From Oligoflexia bacterium (GTDB lineage Bacteria; Bdellovibrionota; UBA1018; CAIMNF01), in contig CAIMWN010000082.1 of the NCBI GenBank assembly GCA_903845155.1, forward strand, positions 1 through 36,824: DNA of 36,824 bases. Reading direction: 5' to 3'. The position numbers and the translations under genes were made by a program. Shown in pieces: positions 1 through 8,176 of this stretch (the first letter of the stretch is position 1; every line of letters begins with the position of its first letter). Under the pieces are notes generated by a model, which was not told where the DNA came from, made no database searches, and saw nothing but the letters and a program-made list of their open reading frames with translations.

Positions 1-84
1 ACCCAATACTTGAATGTAACTTCAGATGTTCATGATGATGAAATGACCATTCCGTGCAGAAAAATTGAGTTTTACTGCGAGTAA
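1..84 (+). CDS. C-terminal end of an unknown gene (partial)
   Basis: Frame 1 is open from the first base to a TAA at 82-84 and gives 27 residues ending in CRKIEFYCE, with two cysteines. The tail overlaps the 3' end of the leftward hydrolase gene by 13 bp, a common convergent arrangement. The fragment is too short to assign a family. It may be the end of a secreted protein, but an open stretch this short could also be chance. Confidence 0.4.
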   Translation, partial: TQYLNVTSDVHDDEMTIPCRKIEFYCE

Positions 85-1073
85 TTTTGTGATCTCGCGA
101 AATGCGGAAAAAGAACGGCTTTCCCCATTGCTGAAGTGTACATCCCTTCCTTAGTATGAGCCACACCTGGAACCACAAGCAACTGATGATGATTCCCGGC
201 ATACTCATGATCAAGAAAAGCTTTAAAGTTCACTCCCCGTAAATATCGATAGGGGCCCTGTAACTCAGCCGCGCAGTCATGATCGACTTCATTGGTGTCT
301 CTATCTTGCTCGCCTAACATATAGATTACGTCGCGTGATAAATAGTTTGAAATCAGCCTAGAGACAGGCTCGCGATTTAAATAAGAATTCAAGCTTTCAA
401 GTCCGTATTTATACGAGTTGTAGGCACAATTTGTATTTTCTGGAATTGAAAAACCAGAATTGCTGTAAAGTGACGGCCTTTTCGCATTGAGATACACATA
501 TGATCCTGGATTAAGCACCACATATCGGAGATGAATACTCTTCATCTGTCCTTCGATTTCAGTAGCAAGCGCGTATCGCTGGGTCAGCTGACCACCGGCT
601 GAATGACCGGTAAGGGTGATCATTTTTAAATTTGGAAATAATATCGGATTAGAAATTTGTGCGATCAGATTATCAATCATTTCAAACGAAGATGTTTTGC
701 CATCGGTGCTAGACGCATCTCCCCTCAGCCAGCCTTCATCTGTCCAGGTCAATTCATGAGGAAGCCATTCGTTCATTTTACTAGGCGTCTTAAAATGAGG
801 CGCTAAAACGAGCGTGTGATCAATCACCTGTAATAGGGAAGCAACATCATGGATGGTATTAAAATAGGGACCAGCATTACATTCTGATCCTGCTACCACA
901 ATAATTGCCTGAGTAACCTCTGGATGAGATTCATCGATCTTCAAATTTGAAACATAAGAAAAGAAATGATCCTGCACGAGGAGCTTTTGCTCAGGTAGTG
1001 CGTTCGCGGCAAATGAATGCATTCCTCCAATTAGAAAAAAGACTTGAAATAAGGCTAAAATCATCAATTTCAT
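72..1073 (-). CDS. Secreted alpha/beta-hydrolase fold protein
   Basis: The protein has about 333 residues and probably hydrolyses an ester or similar bond outside the cytoplasm. It begins with a signal peptide (MKLMILALFQVFFLIGG, cleavage near SFAANA). In the middle is a nucleophile elbow, GHSAGGQ, with serine as nucleophile, preceded by a beta-strand-like MITLT. A late His in PGVAHTKEG and acidic residues in GEQDRDTNEVDHD could complete the triad. The reading frame extends upstream to an ATG at 1130, which would add a hydrophobic leader; that ATG has AGGA directly against it, and neither start has a well-spaced ribosome site. I chose the inner ATG because it gives a normal signal peptide. 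The substrate is unknown. It resembles the other secreted hydrolase at 17147 only in fold. Confidence 0.75.
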   Translation of the reverse strand: MKLMILALFQVFFLIGGMHSFAANALPEQKLLVQDHFFSYVSNLKIDESHPEVTQAIIVVAGSECNAGPYFNTIHDVASLLQVIDHTLVLAPHFKTPSKMNEWLPHELTWTDEGWLRGDASSTDGKTSSFEMIDNLIAQISNPILFPNLKMITLTGHSAGGQLTQRYALATEIEGQMKSIHLRYVVLNPGSYVYLNAKRPSLYSNSGFSIPENTNCAYNSYKYGLESLNSYLNREPVSRLISNYLSRDVIYMLGEQDRDTNEVDHDCAAELQGPYRYLRGVNFKAFLDHEYAGNHHQLLVVPGVAHTKEGMYTSAMGKAVLFPHFARSQNYSQ

Positions 1074-1302
1074 GGGGGATACGTATCCCAGCACTCCCAT
1101 TAAAGCCACTACGAAAACGAGGGAACTCATTCCTGAATAAAATCAATATATTATCTATTTTTTATGTAATGAAGTACGGTCTCAGCACACCAAAAAAGGC
1201 TGACTGCACTCACCCCAGTTCGCAAAAAAAACGTTGTATTTTCTTAACTGGTTATTTGTTTTTATGCGTTTTAAGGTTCGGAGAACTCAAAAAGGAACCC
1301 CT

Positions 1303-1836
1303 ATGAAAACATTAATTGTGCTCCTTGCCTACCTAATGATTACTCCGAACGCCGAGGCATTTCTCAACATGAAACCTGGCCTGTGGGAAGTTAAAACTAA
1401 AATGAAGACCTTGAGTGGAGACCAAGATCCGATGGCCAGAATGAAACAATCCATGGCAAAAATGCCGCCGGAACAAAGAAAGCAAATCGAAGAAATGATG
1501 GCGAAGCATGGATTGAGCATCAATGGCTCAACGATCAAGATTTGCTACACGAAGGATATGCTCAAGGACGCCGAGGCTATGGCCAAAAATCATCAACAGC
1601 GCGCCGGATGCACCAATCGCATCATCAACCAAACTTCAACAAACTTTTCAATGAGTTTCAGCTGTGAAGACGGCTCAAATGGGACAGGCAATTGGGCTAT
1701 CCACGGCAATGAATCGTATGATGGAGTCATAAAGTTTACCGATAAAAAAGGGAAACATTCTGAAATCAATCATACTGCAAAATTCATTTCTAGTGATTGC
1801 GGGGAGGTAAAACCACTCGTAATCCCGAAGAAATAG
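1303..1836 (+). CDS. DUF3617-like secreted protein
   Basis: A protein of 177 residues with a clear signal peptide (MKTLIVLLAYLMITPNAEA) followed by MKPGLWEVKTKM, the opening typical of DUF3617 family proteins. A Met/Lys/Gln-rich helical segment (about residues 45-75) precedes four cysteines, in ICYTKDM, AGCTNR, FSCEDG and SDCGEV, which could form disulfides in the periplasm. AAAGGAA at 1291-1297 lies 5-6 nt before the ATG at 1303 and decides the start over an upstream in-frame ATG at 1234. The function of the family is not known. It stands alone between genes on either side. Confidence 0.75.
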   Translation: MKTLIVLLAYLMITPNAEAFLNMKPGLWEVKTKMKTLSGDQDPMARMKQSMAKMPPEQRKQIEEMMAKHGLSINGSTIKICYTKDMLKDAEAMAKNHQQRAGCTNRIINQTSTNFSMSFSCEDGSNGTGNWAIHGNESYDGVIKFTDKKGKHSEINHTAKFISSDCGEVKPLVIPKK

Positions 1837-1933
1837 ATAAGGCCAGTAATTGAAGCCACTTGTGTCATTTCACCTAGGATATAATTTACAAGCAACTTGC
1901 ACTTCGGCCCATAATCTATGATCATTACAGATC

Positions 1934-2512
1934 ATGACCCTTACCGATCCCGCCATTTACTCTCTCTCCCACGTGTGGAGTGTGCTAAAGCTCTTTCTTA
2001 TTCCCATTGGCGGAGGAATCCCGGCTGGCGTATTGGTGGCGCGAAACCAAGCTTTCGCGTGGCCAGTAACCACTGTTCTTTATTTTATTTCGGACCTGAT
2101 CCTTGTTTGCGTTTTTGAGCCACTCATTATGCTCTTTATCAAGGCTTCCAAACGTTCTCGCCGCTTGAGTCATATTGGCGAAGTATTTAAGCAATCGACT
2201 CAGAAAACGCTTTCACGCTTCAGCACCACAGGCGGGGCATTCACTCTCATTATGATTTCATTTGGCACTGACCCCATGACGGGTAGATCTGCGGCGATCG
2301 CAGCGGGGCATGACTTTGTAAAGGGGTGGATGTTTGCGATTTCAGGAGACATGCTTTATTTCGGTATCCTGATGATCTCTACTTTGTGGCTAGATGGAAT
2401 ACTTGGGGATGGTACATGGACTACACTCATCATTCTGGCTGGAATGATGATAGTACCGTGGGTCATTCGTCGCATTCGCGAACGAAAAGTTAAACCAACG
2501 TTATCCACTTGA
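1934..2512 (+). CDS. Multi-pass inner-membrane protein
   Basis: A protein of 192 residues with four to five predicted membrane spans. An N-terminal hydrophobic part contains PIGGGIPAGVLVAR, a span follows (TTVLYFISDLILVCVF), then a basic cytoplasmic loop (KASKRSRRLSH), two more spans and a basic tail (RRIRERKVK). The Gly/Pro-rich first loop recalls the small multidrug export family (Pfam Sm_multidrug_ex), but the match is by eye and weak. No good ribosome site is visible before the ATG. The gene lies alone upstream of the peroxiredoxin. I would call it a membrane protein of unknown function. Confidence 0.65.
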   Translation: MTLTDPAIYSLSHVWSVLKLFLIPIGGGIPAGVLVARNQAFAWPVTTVLYFISDLILVCVFEPLIMLFIKASKRSRRLSHIGEVFKQSTQKTLSRFSTTGGAFTLIMISFGTDPMTGRSAAIAAGHDFVKGWMFAISGDMLYFGILMISTLWLDGILGDGTWTTLIILAGMMIVPWVIRRIRERKVKPTLST

Positions 2513-2641
2513 AATAGCAATCAATCATCAATCGGGGAAATTAGCCCCACTCTTAAAAACGATCTGCATTCACTTTCTCTTGCAGAAGTTCAAAACCAGG
2601 GAGATGCTCGAGACTCCAATATACAAACAAGGAGTAAACGC

Positions 2642-3103
2642 ATGATCGACACCGGTACCAAATTCCCCAATTTTAGTTTGAAAAATCAAAATGGAAAAGT
2701 CACGAATCTGAGCGATTTCCACGGAAGTTGGCTTGTGCTTTACGTCTATCCAAAAGACGACACTCCAGGGTGTACGCTTGAGGCTAAATCCTTCACCACC
2801 ACAAAACAAGAATTTGAAAAGGCAGGAATTAAAGTCGTCGGCTTAAGCGCAGATGACGTGAAATCCCATGCAGATTTTTGCACTAAATATTCACTTACGG
2901 TCGACCTGCTTTCTGATCCGCAAGCCGAACTTCTAAAAACACTAGAGGTAGGTCAAAGTGAGTACAAGGGAACAAAATATTGGGATCGCACTACGTTTGT
3001 GGTTGATCCAAGTGGTGTTCTTAAAAAAGTGTATCTTAAAGTAAATCCTGAAGGGCATGAACAGACTCTACTGAAAGACATTCTTTCATTAAAAAATCAG
3101 TAA
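2642..3103 (+). CDS. bcp: Peroxiredoxin, Bcp/PrxQ family (cytoplasmic)
   Basis: A thiol peroxidase of 153 residues, the usual Bcp length, that reduces hydrogen peroxide and organic hydroperoxides using thioredoxin. The peroxidatic cysteine is C44 in YPKDDTPGCTLEA. The position five residues on, where E. coli-type Bcp has its resolving cysteine, is K49; the only other cysteine is C80 in HADFCTKYS, 36 residues after C44. That spacing fits the Bcp subtype in which the resolving cysteine sits in helix alpha-3. There is no signal peptide. AAGGAG about 7 nt upstream supports the ATG at 2642. A second, secreted Bcp is encoded at 23594-24121. Confidence 0.93.
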   Translation: MIDTGTKFPNFSLKNQNGKVTNLSDFHGSWLVLYVYPKDDTPGCTLEAKSFTTTKQEFEKAGIKVVGLSADDVKSHADFCTKYSLTVDLLSDPQAELLKTLEVGQSEYKGTKYWDRTTFVVDPSGVLKKVYLKVNPEGHEQTLLKDILSLKNQ

Positions 3104-3177
3104 TGCTCAAATCCTCTCAGGTGAAATCTTGAGCAGCACTTTATTGAGAGACGCGGCATCACCCAAAACAGTAAGAA

Positions 3178-3191
3178 CCTCACCGGTGAGG
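3178..3191. repeat. 14-bp perfect palindrome between bcp and the initiator gene
   Basis: CCTCACCGGTGAGG is a perfect palindrome without a spacer, in the gap between the convergent ends of bcp and the initiator gene. It is not followed by a T-run, so it is not a classical terminator. It could be a protein site. A weaker stem, TGCTCAA (3104-3110) with TTGAGCA (3129-3135), follows bcp directly. Confidence 0.5.
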
Positions 3192-3225
3192 GGAAGACTC
3201 CATCGCTTTTGCCTTCATTTGCTCT

Positions 3226-4806
3226 TCACGCGTTCCCGATGGGGAGCTTTGCGAGATTGATTTTATCTTGTGAAAGGAATTTAGTCATATCCACGCCCTT
3301 TTTCATATCCTGAAAAACAAGCTCCGCAATCTCTCCATCCATCAGTAATGGTGAGTTCTTCATCAATGGGGCTGTATCGCTCATACGGCCCAAATAAACC
3401 TCGCGAGCGGCTGGGGTGAGGTATTTTACATAACTAAAAGCGGTACGGTAGAGAACCTCATCTGCATCATTTTGAGTCTGTTCTTTCTCCGTCACCACGC
3501 GATTCAACTGTTCAGAGGCCAGTGTCTTCTTGTACAAAAGGTCAATGGGGGCAAAATTATCGGGGTAATCGAGTTTACCCTCTTCTTTTTCCATCATTGC
3601 TTTGAGAACATGTGCAGGATTACGTGCCACATAACCGCCTTTTAACATGCAAAGCAAAACATCAATCACATGATAAACTTTTGAATATTTCCGGCCAGAA
3701 TATTCCACCACACTTTGATCTTTATCGAGCTTGCGCTCTAATGCTTCCTCATTCACTCCAATCGCTTCAAAAAGTGTTTTGTTGTAAACGATGTTTACCA
3801 TATTCAAGAATCGGGCAATGTGACCTGAGCCCAGTAAATAATTCTCGGGTTGTTCAAATGGAGTGAGTCTCAGAACATGACTCTTCCCTACTTTTAAATA
3901 TTCATTTTTGTAAATTTTCTTTTCTTCTAATTCTTCTAACGCTTTCTCAAGACGAGACATAATCGTACTCGGGTAAAGTTTTCCAGATATTGGAATGAGC
4001 GACGCGAGATCCATGAGTTCAAAATCGATCACACCAGATTCATTTTCAATTTGTTGTTTGAATAAAACCAGACACAGAATTCGTTGCGCAAATCCCACAT
4101 CCAGCTGCTGATAGATTTTTCTGTTAATGGTCGCAGTATAGCTTTTCAACAAATTGGTAAGAATATGACGGCCAATTTTGACGGAGCATGAATCTTGGAT
4201 TTTCGTGCTCCCACGGCTGCTCACAATGGTAGCGTCATCCAGAATATTCATCATTAAGCTGATGTAATCAGCGCGATCTTCGCTGTAATAAGCATTCGTG
4301 GATTCAATTTTTGTAATGCAAAGTTTTTTAATTGAATTTCTGATCTGTTCGTAACTTCTTCCTGAATCATTCATTTTAAGACGCGTGCACACCGTGTTTA
4401 AGCGAAAGTTCACAATTCCAGTTTCAGTTCTTCCCTGTTCATCCCATAAATCCATGAGACAAAAAAGTACCTGCATATCAAAGGCCCCAGGTAGGCCCTC
4501 CTTCACGAGCTTGCCGTCTCTTTCGATTTCTGCCGTCGAGACGGAGATTCTGCTCTTGATCACTGTTCCGTTCTTTAAAACAGGAAGTGAGTGCGTAATA
4601 CGGCCACTCTTATCCGTTTGTTTTTTGTCGAAAGAGAAAATAGGAAGAAGCATAAAATTGGCTTCAACCGAGAAGTTCGGGCGGTTGGAGACATCAAGTT
4701 CATAAGTCCGATTGACTTGCATTAATTCGTTTTTAGGCTCTAATTCAACGATTTCTTTAGACAAGCTTTCAGAGTGGAACAAATCATTTTGTGAATGCTC
4801 TTCCAT
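3226..4806 (-). CDS. repA: Replication initiator (RepA/RPA-like, iteron-binding type)
   Basis: A protein of 526 residues, likely the initiator that binds the neighbouring iterons and opens the origin. Segments such as FDMQVLFCLMDLWDEQG, VCTRLKMNDSGRSYEQIRNSIKKL and FAQRILCLVLFK, followed by a second helical block, look like the paired winged helices of the RPA (PF10134) and Rep_3 initiators. The assignment rests on this resemblance plus the iterons directly upstream. The C-terminal third (about residues 340-526) is longer than in small-plasmid Rep proteins and I do not recognise it. A GGGGGAA box 5 nt before the ATG at 4806 fixes the start; an in-frame ATG at 4836 lies inside iteron 1. That iteron (4823-4840) ends 16 nt before the start codon, which suggests autorepression. 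Confidence 0.78.
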   Translation of the reverse strand: MEEHSQNDLFHSESLSKEIVELEPKNELMQVNRTYELDVSNRPNFSVEANFMLLPIFSFDKKQTDKSGRITHSLPVLKNGTVIKSRISVSTAEIERDGKLVKEGLPGAFDMQVLFCLMDLWDEQGRTETGIVNFRLNTVCTRLKMNDSGRSYEQIRNSIKKLCITKIESTNAYYSEDRADYISLMMNILDDATIVSSRGSTKIQDSCSVKIGRHILTNLLKSYTATINRKIYQQLDVGFAQRILCLVLFKQQIENESGVIDFELMDLASLIPISGKLYPSTIMSRLEKALEELEEKKIYKNEYLKVGKSHVLRLTPFEQPENYLLGSGHIARFLNMVNIVYNKTLFEAIGVNEEALERKLDKDQSVVEYSGRKYSKVYHVIDVLLCMLKGGYVARNPAHVLKAMMEKEEGKLDYPDNFAPIDLLYKKTLASEQLNRVVTEKEQTQNDADEVLYRTAFSYVKYLTPAAREVYLGRMSDTAPLMKNSPLLMDGEIAELVFQDMKKGVDMTKFLSQDKINLAKLPIGNA

Positions 4807-4822
4807 TAGTATTCCCCCACGC

Positions 4823-5437
4823 TTTCGTGTAACCACGGTAGATGATTAATCGGTATTCTGTTCGTAGTAGTAGGTATTTTTTTTATGATAGAAAGAATAC
4901 TTACTAACATACGTTTAGAAAATTCTGCCGAATTCTCCCAAATATTTGTAAATATTGAATTAACGTTTATGCATAAACACGGTGGTTTTTGCGTGTAAAC
5001 ACGGTAAACTTTCGTCCACTCACGGAGAAGCTTTCGTGCAGTCACGAGAGCCTTTTGTGCACCCACGGTACCACTTTCGTGTAAACACGGTAGCAAAATA
5101 CACGAAAACAATTGAAGTTTCGTGCTCTCACGGTAGTCTTTCGTCTGGACACGGCGTACTTTCGTGCAAACACGGTATGGTGGTAAAAAAAGTGAAATGA
5201 GTGATAGAAGGTCCGCTTTCGTGCAGACACGGTCATCGATTTTATAGCCTAAATCGCGGTGAAAAGTCGTACCAACCATGGTTATTCTTAGTCCCTTACT
5301 CACATTGTCAGGGATAATTTTACCTTTCGCAACATCTCTTTCGCAAAAACACGGTATTCTTTCGCTGAAACACGGTTTGATTCTTTCTAACCGTGTTTGC
5401 ACGAAAAAACGATCCATTAAACCGTGTTTGCACGAAA
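4823..5437. repeat. oriV: Replication origin: array of 15 iterons
   Basis: The consensus is TTTCGTGCAAACACGGTA. Plus-orientation copies have CACG starting at 4834, 4978, 5000, 5021, 5043, 5064, 5086, 5129, 5150, 5171, 5228, 5350 and 5371; two inverted copies (AACCGTGTTTGCACGAAA) lie at 5389-5406 and 5420-5437. Spacings in the main block are 22, 21, 22, 21, 22, 43, 21 and 21 bp, two helical turns, with one position skipped near 5107. The two inverted copies are 31 bp apart, about three turns. The core is CGTG-N4-CACG, a dyad with a variable centre (TAAA, CAGT, CTCT, CAGA and others). Copies at 4978, 5021, 5150, 5350 and 5371 are degenerate in the left half. No other gene in this stretch is credible; reading frames across it are produced by the repeats. 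Confidence 0.9.
4841..4975. other. AT-rich candidate unwinding region of the origin
   Basis: This stretch between iteron 1 and the main array is clearly richer in A and T than its surroundings. It contains AATATTT-gt-AAATATT (4941-4956, 7-bp arms) and the 14-bp palindrome GTTTATGCATAAAC (4965-4978), which runs into a degenerate iteron. It is the natural candidate for the DNA unwinding element and for the promoter of the initiator gene, but no promoter can be assigned with confidence and no good DnaA box was found. Confidence 0.5.
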
Positions 5438-5440
5438 ATA

Positions 5441-6060
5441 ATGCGCAGCTCCGCAGCTGAACGGCAAGAGCTTGAAAACAAAATTTTCGATGCGCACGCC
5501 GTAACTCCCAAACAACTCCTTTTGGAAATGTTTGAAATGGCTGATGTGCTCTTTATTGGCGAAGCGAATCACTCAAACTACCGAGCCCTGTCCTACCTGC
5601 AAACGCTTTTAGATGAAGTAGGAAACGACCCAAGACTGAAAACAGTCGTATTAAAGCGCTTCGGAGATCACGACGAATTTTACAGCAAACTTTCGAATCA
5701 ATCTTTAGAAAAGACACTTTCTGAAACCGGCTTTCCCAGTGAAGAATCTCGTCAAATGAGTCTTTGCGGTGGACCACAGTGGGCCTATTCTATAGCGAAT
5801 TTACTTCCGAGTATTCGTCAAATTAATCTGAAAAGAAGGGGGAATCCAATTCTAGTGAGGACGATGGACGGAATGCTTTCCACGCGACCTTTATTTGGAT
5901 GAATTACAGTAATGAAACTTTAGATGGACAAACGACCAGTATTATTTGGTCCGCCTTCAATAATCAAGTAATTTGGTTCAGAGACTATTTGAGCAAAGAT
6001 TTGATTGGTAGTGGATCAGGGAAGCATTTTACCCCATTAAATTTCAGCTTGACTTTATAA
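5441..6060 (+). pseudogene. ChaN/erythromycin-esterase-like gene broken by a frameshift
   Basis: The first frame runs from the ATG at 5441 (MRSSAAERQELENKIFDAHA) to a stop at 5900-5902. It contains VLFIGEANHSNYRALSYLQ, which resembles the GE-x-H motif of the ChaN/TraB/erythromycin-esterase group. From the G-run at 5838-5842 a second frame (open from 5827) continues the protein as ESNSSEDDGRNAFHATFIWMNY to a TAA at 6058-6060. The aromatic, protein-like character of this tail shows that one base, probably a G, is missing. Repaired, it would be about 206 residues with no signal peptide. The ATG lies 4 bp beyond the last iteron, so transcription of this gene would leave the origin directly. The break could be real decay or a homopolymer sequencing error. 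Confidence 0.7.
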
Positions 6061-6078
6061 ACACCTAACGTGTAATAT
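6049..6078 (+). promoter_or_regulatory. Sigma70-like promoter of the 6105 gene
   Basis: TTGACT at 6049-6054 and TAATAT at 6073-6078 are 18 nt apart, close to the consensus. The site overlaps the end of the broken gene and points at the small secreted protein gene that starts at 6105, so transcription would start about 20 nt before its ATG. Confidence 0.6.
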
Positions 6079-6104
6079 CCAGGTGCAGATATGGATGGAC
6101 ATCA

Positions 6105-6488
6105 ATGAAAATGACTTTAATCGTTTTTCTACACTTTTTGATGGCAGGTAATTGTTTTGCTTCATATCCCATTACGGCAAAAATGAAACTTTTCAATGGG
6201 AGCATTGCCAGTAGAAAAGCGGAATTAACCGAACTGCAAACGCTGCTTCGCAAAAAACACTATCAAGTATCGGGCGCCGATTCACATGACCCGAGAGTAC
6301 CCAAGATTGAACTGATGAATACTGTGGATATGTCGAATGAAGAGAACTATAGCAAAATAGCGATATTTACTGCACCCTATGGCGCTTTCCAAACAGTTCA
6401 ATACGAATCCATAGCAGAATTGGCACGCTTCATCCCGGATGCGCGTGAGCCCCTCTCTGCATTCATTGAACGCGCATTTACCCAATAA
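6105..6488 (+). CDS. Small secreted protein of unknown function
   Basis: A protein of 127 residues with a signal peptide (MKMTLIVFLHFLMAGNCFA, cleavage before SYP). The mature part is about 108 residues, without cysteines, of mixed helix and strand: a helical KAELTELQTLLRKKHYQ early and a helical SIAELARFIPDAREPLSAFIERAF at the end. I do not recognise a family. A good sigma70-like promoter sits directly upstream, but the ribosome site is weak (GGATGGA, 7 nt before the ATG). It is monocistronic, since the next gene is convergent. Confidence 0.65.
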   Translation: MKMTLIVFLHFLMAGNCFASYPITAKMKLFNGSIASRKAELTELQTLLRKKHYQVSGADSHDPRVPKIELMNTVDMSNEENYSKIAIFTAPYGAFQTVQYESIAELARFIPDAREPLSAFIERAFTQ

Positions 6489-6537
6489 GTTTTGCTTTCA
6501 GACTTATTTCCCCATTCCAAATGTGCCCATTAGACCA

Positions 6538-6972
6538 CTATTGCCTCGGTTGAGGTTTTGGTTTCGCATAGTTTTCATAGCCGGAAAAATCGAGTAACAC
6601 ACAACGGGTACCACCCATCACCAAAGCGTCATGGCCGGGAGGGATTTGAAAAGCATCACCAGCTTTGATGATAAAGGTTTCACCACTGTTCATCACAATC
6701 TTCATTGATCCTTCAAGACAATACCCTACATGGGGTGCTTCACAGCTAGTGGTGCCAGCAATAGGCTTTACATCTACCGACCATTTCCATCCAGGCTCAA
6801 AAACTCCTTTTCCGATGACGACATGGTCAGCAAAATTCAATATATCCAAGTGCCCGTGTCCGTGGAATTTTCGTCTTTCGTCGGGCGCAGCAAAGTTCTT
6901 GCATGACGCATTTAGCGTTGGGATGGGACGATTTAATTTACCAGATGGTGATGTTTCGGTTTGATTCTTCAT
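6538..6972 (-). CDS. Cupin-domain protein
   Basis: A protein of 144 residues with one cupin beta-barrel. After a polar N-terminus (about 40 residues) come FEPGWKWSVDVKPIAG, then the first cupin motif region with APHVGYCLEGSMKIVM, and the second with IKAGDAFQIPPGHDALVMG. H84 (PHVGY) and the His in PPGHDA are potential metal ligands, but the usual HxH pair of motif 1 is not complete, so it may be a sensor or binding protein and not an enzyme. AAGGAG at 6980-6985 is 7 nt before the ATG at 6972 and decides the start over ATGs at 6978 and 7014. It is read in the same direction as the dioxygenase gene and follows it by about 70 nt, so the two may be co-transcribed. Confidence 0.8.
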   Translation of the reverse strand: MKNQTETSPSGKLNRPIPTLNASCKNFAAPDERRKFHGHGHLDILNFADHVVIGKGVFEPGWKWSVDVKPIAGTTSCEAPHVGYCLEGSMKIVMNSGETFIIKAGDAFQIPPGHDALVMGGTRCVLLDFSGYENYAKPKPQPRQ

Positions 6973-7044
6973 ATTCATTCTCCTTGACAGAGAATCTAGC
7001 AATTGCAGTGCCAATGACTCATTCCATCCAGGTGAATTTGAAAA

Positions 7045-7863
7045 TTATCCAAGCCTAAGACTCATCATTGAAATGGATCCGTTTTGAAGTTCTTCGTGTT
7101 CAAATTTAAGTTCATCTGAAGAATTAGAGGCACCTAGAATGTAATGAAGCGGTAAGTAGTGATCCAAGGTAGGCACGCTCAGTTTTCCAGCTTCCGTTTT
7201 TTGAAAGTCATTGAGGACTGCTGAAAAGTCTCTAGCGATGAGTCGCTCTTTGATCCAGGAATCAAATTCAATTGCCCAATCATAAGGTTTTGCATCTTCT
7301 TCCCAGCGAATTCGTCTGAGATTATGAATAAGATTTCCACTGCCTAAAATCAATATTCCTTTGTCTCTAAGCTTGGAAAGTTCATTACCTAGTTGAATGT
7401 GGTATTCAGCAGGCTTGGCCATATAGAGACTTAACTGCATGACTGGAATATCGGATTTGGGATACAAGTTTTTGAGAACCGACCATGTTCCATGATCAAG
7501 GCCCCAGGCTTCGGTGTCGGGATGAATCTTTGGGTTGACCACGGTTTCGCGAATCATTTTTGCGATCTCTGGGCTTCCAGGAGCAGGATATTGAACCTGA
7601 TAAAGAGGCTCTGGAAAACCATAAAAATCGTGGATTGTTTTCGGCGATTCCATTTCAGTAATCCACGAACCTTCGGTCATCCAGTGCGCAGAAATGACGA
7701 GGATCGCTTTTGGCCTAGGGATTTTCCCTGCGAGTTGATTCAGCATGCGAGTATAAGAATTATTTGCAATCGCATTCATGGGGGAGCCATGGCCGATGAA
7801 AAGAACTGGCATGCGCTCCGAATTCGGATGACTCATTAATTTATTTAAACCATCTTTTAACAT
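7045..7863 (-). CDS. ygiD: Extradiol aromatic dioxygenase, YgiD/LigB family
   Basis: A protein of 272 residues, the usual family length (4,5-DOPA dioxygenase extradiol and plant betalain relatives). It would use a non-haem metal to open catechol-type rings. Visible features are FIGHGSPMNAI near the start (H25), ISAHW (H60), AWGLDHGTW (H124), GSGNLIHNL (H180) and TLDHYLPLHYILG (H235); H25, H60 and H180 are the expected metal ligands and H235 lies near the active site. An AGGGAG box 7 nt upstream supports the ATG at 7863. It sits between a cupin gene and a decayed NADP-binding oxidoreductase, in a group read leftward from a LysR gene, which suggests a small LysR-controlled redox cluster. Confidence 0.9.
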   Translation of the reverse strand: MLKDGLNKLMSHPNSERMPVLFIGHGSPMNAIANNSYTRMLNQLAGKIPRPKAILVISAHWMTEGSWITEMESPKTIHDFYGFPEPLYQVQYPAPGSPEIAKMIRETVVNPKIHPDTEAWGLDHGTWSVLKNLYPKSDIPVMQLSLYMAKPAEYHIQLGNELSKLRDKGILILGSGNLIHNLRRIRWEEDAKPYDWAIEFDSWIKERLIARDFSAVLNDFQKTEAGKLSVPTLDHYLPLHYILGASNSSDELKFEHEELQNGSISMMSLRLG

Positions 7864-7888
7864 AGATAGACTCCCTACATTGAAACCC

Positions 7889-8133
7889 CTATCGATTTAA
7901 AGCAAATGCAATGTTTGTACCTAAGCCCTGACCATAGCCGAGCGAAATATTCAGCATAGCGAGTGGTTCAAGATTTCTTGAGTTTCTTTTACTGCACCAT
8001 GACCACTCGCACGGGCGGCGGCTTCCGCATGAGCCTCGTTTTTAGCTGAAAAGATAACTTCGTACCCAACCTTTGCAGCCCAGCTTCCTATCCCTTTACC
8101 TATGTTTCCTGATCCAATTACCGCTAATTTCAT
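7889..8133 (-). pseudogene. NADP-binding (F420-reductase-like) oxidoreductase, internally deleted remnant
   Basis: The N-terminus MKLAVIGSGNIGKGIGSWAAKVGYEV is the Rossmann start of the NADPH-dependent F420-reductase-like family, whose members usually have about 200 residues. Here the frame stops after 60 residues (TGA at 7951-7953). In another frame, directly over and after that stop, comes EPLAMLNISLGYGQGLGTNI ending AFALNR and TAG at 7889-7891, which looks like the C-terminal end of the same family. The middle, roughly 120-130 codons, is therefore gone and the two ends are joined out of frame near 7970. The gene has an SD-like AAGGAG before its ATG and was probably once the first gene of the cluster divergent from the LysR gene. 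Confidence 0.75.
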
Positions 8134-8176
8134 GATGTGATCTCCTTATGAAACTACTCTACGGCTAAAACCCTAC

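Noticed and set aside
947-1306. 119-codon plus-strand frame opposite the first hydrolase
   Set aside because: It overlaps the hydrolase start antisense, has no ribosome site and has shadow-like composition.
5307-5315. Possible DnaA box in the origin
   Set aside because: The best match to TTATCCACA has only about six of nine positions.
4806-5417. Several open frames across the iteron array (e.g. 4982-5200, 5042-5236, 4806-5417)
   Set aside because: They consist of translated repeats (VFARK, CKHG, VCTK patterns), lack ribosome sites and fall in the origin.
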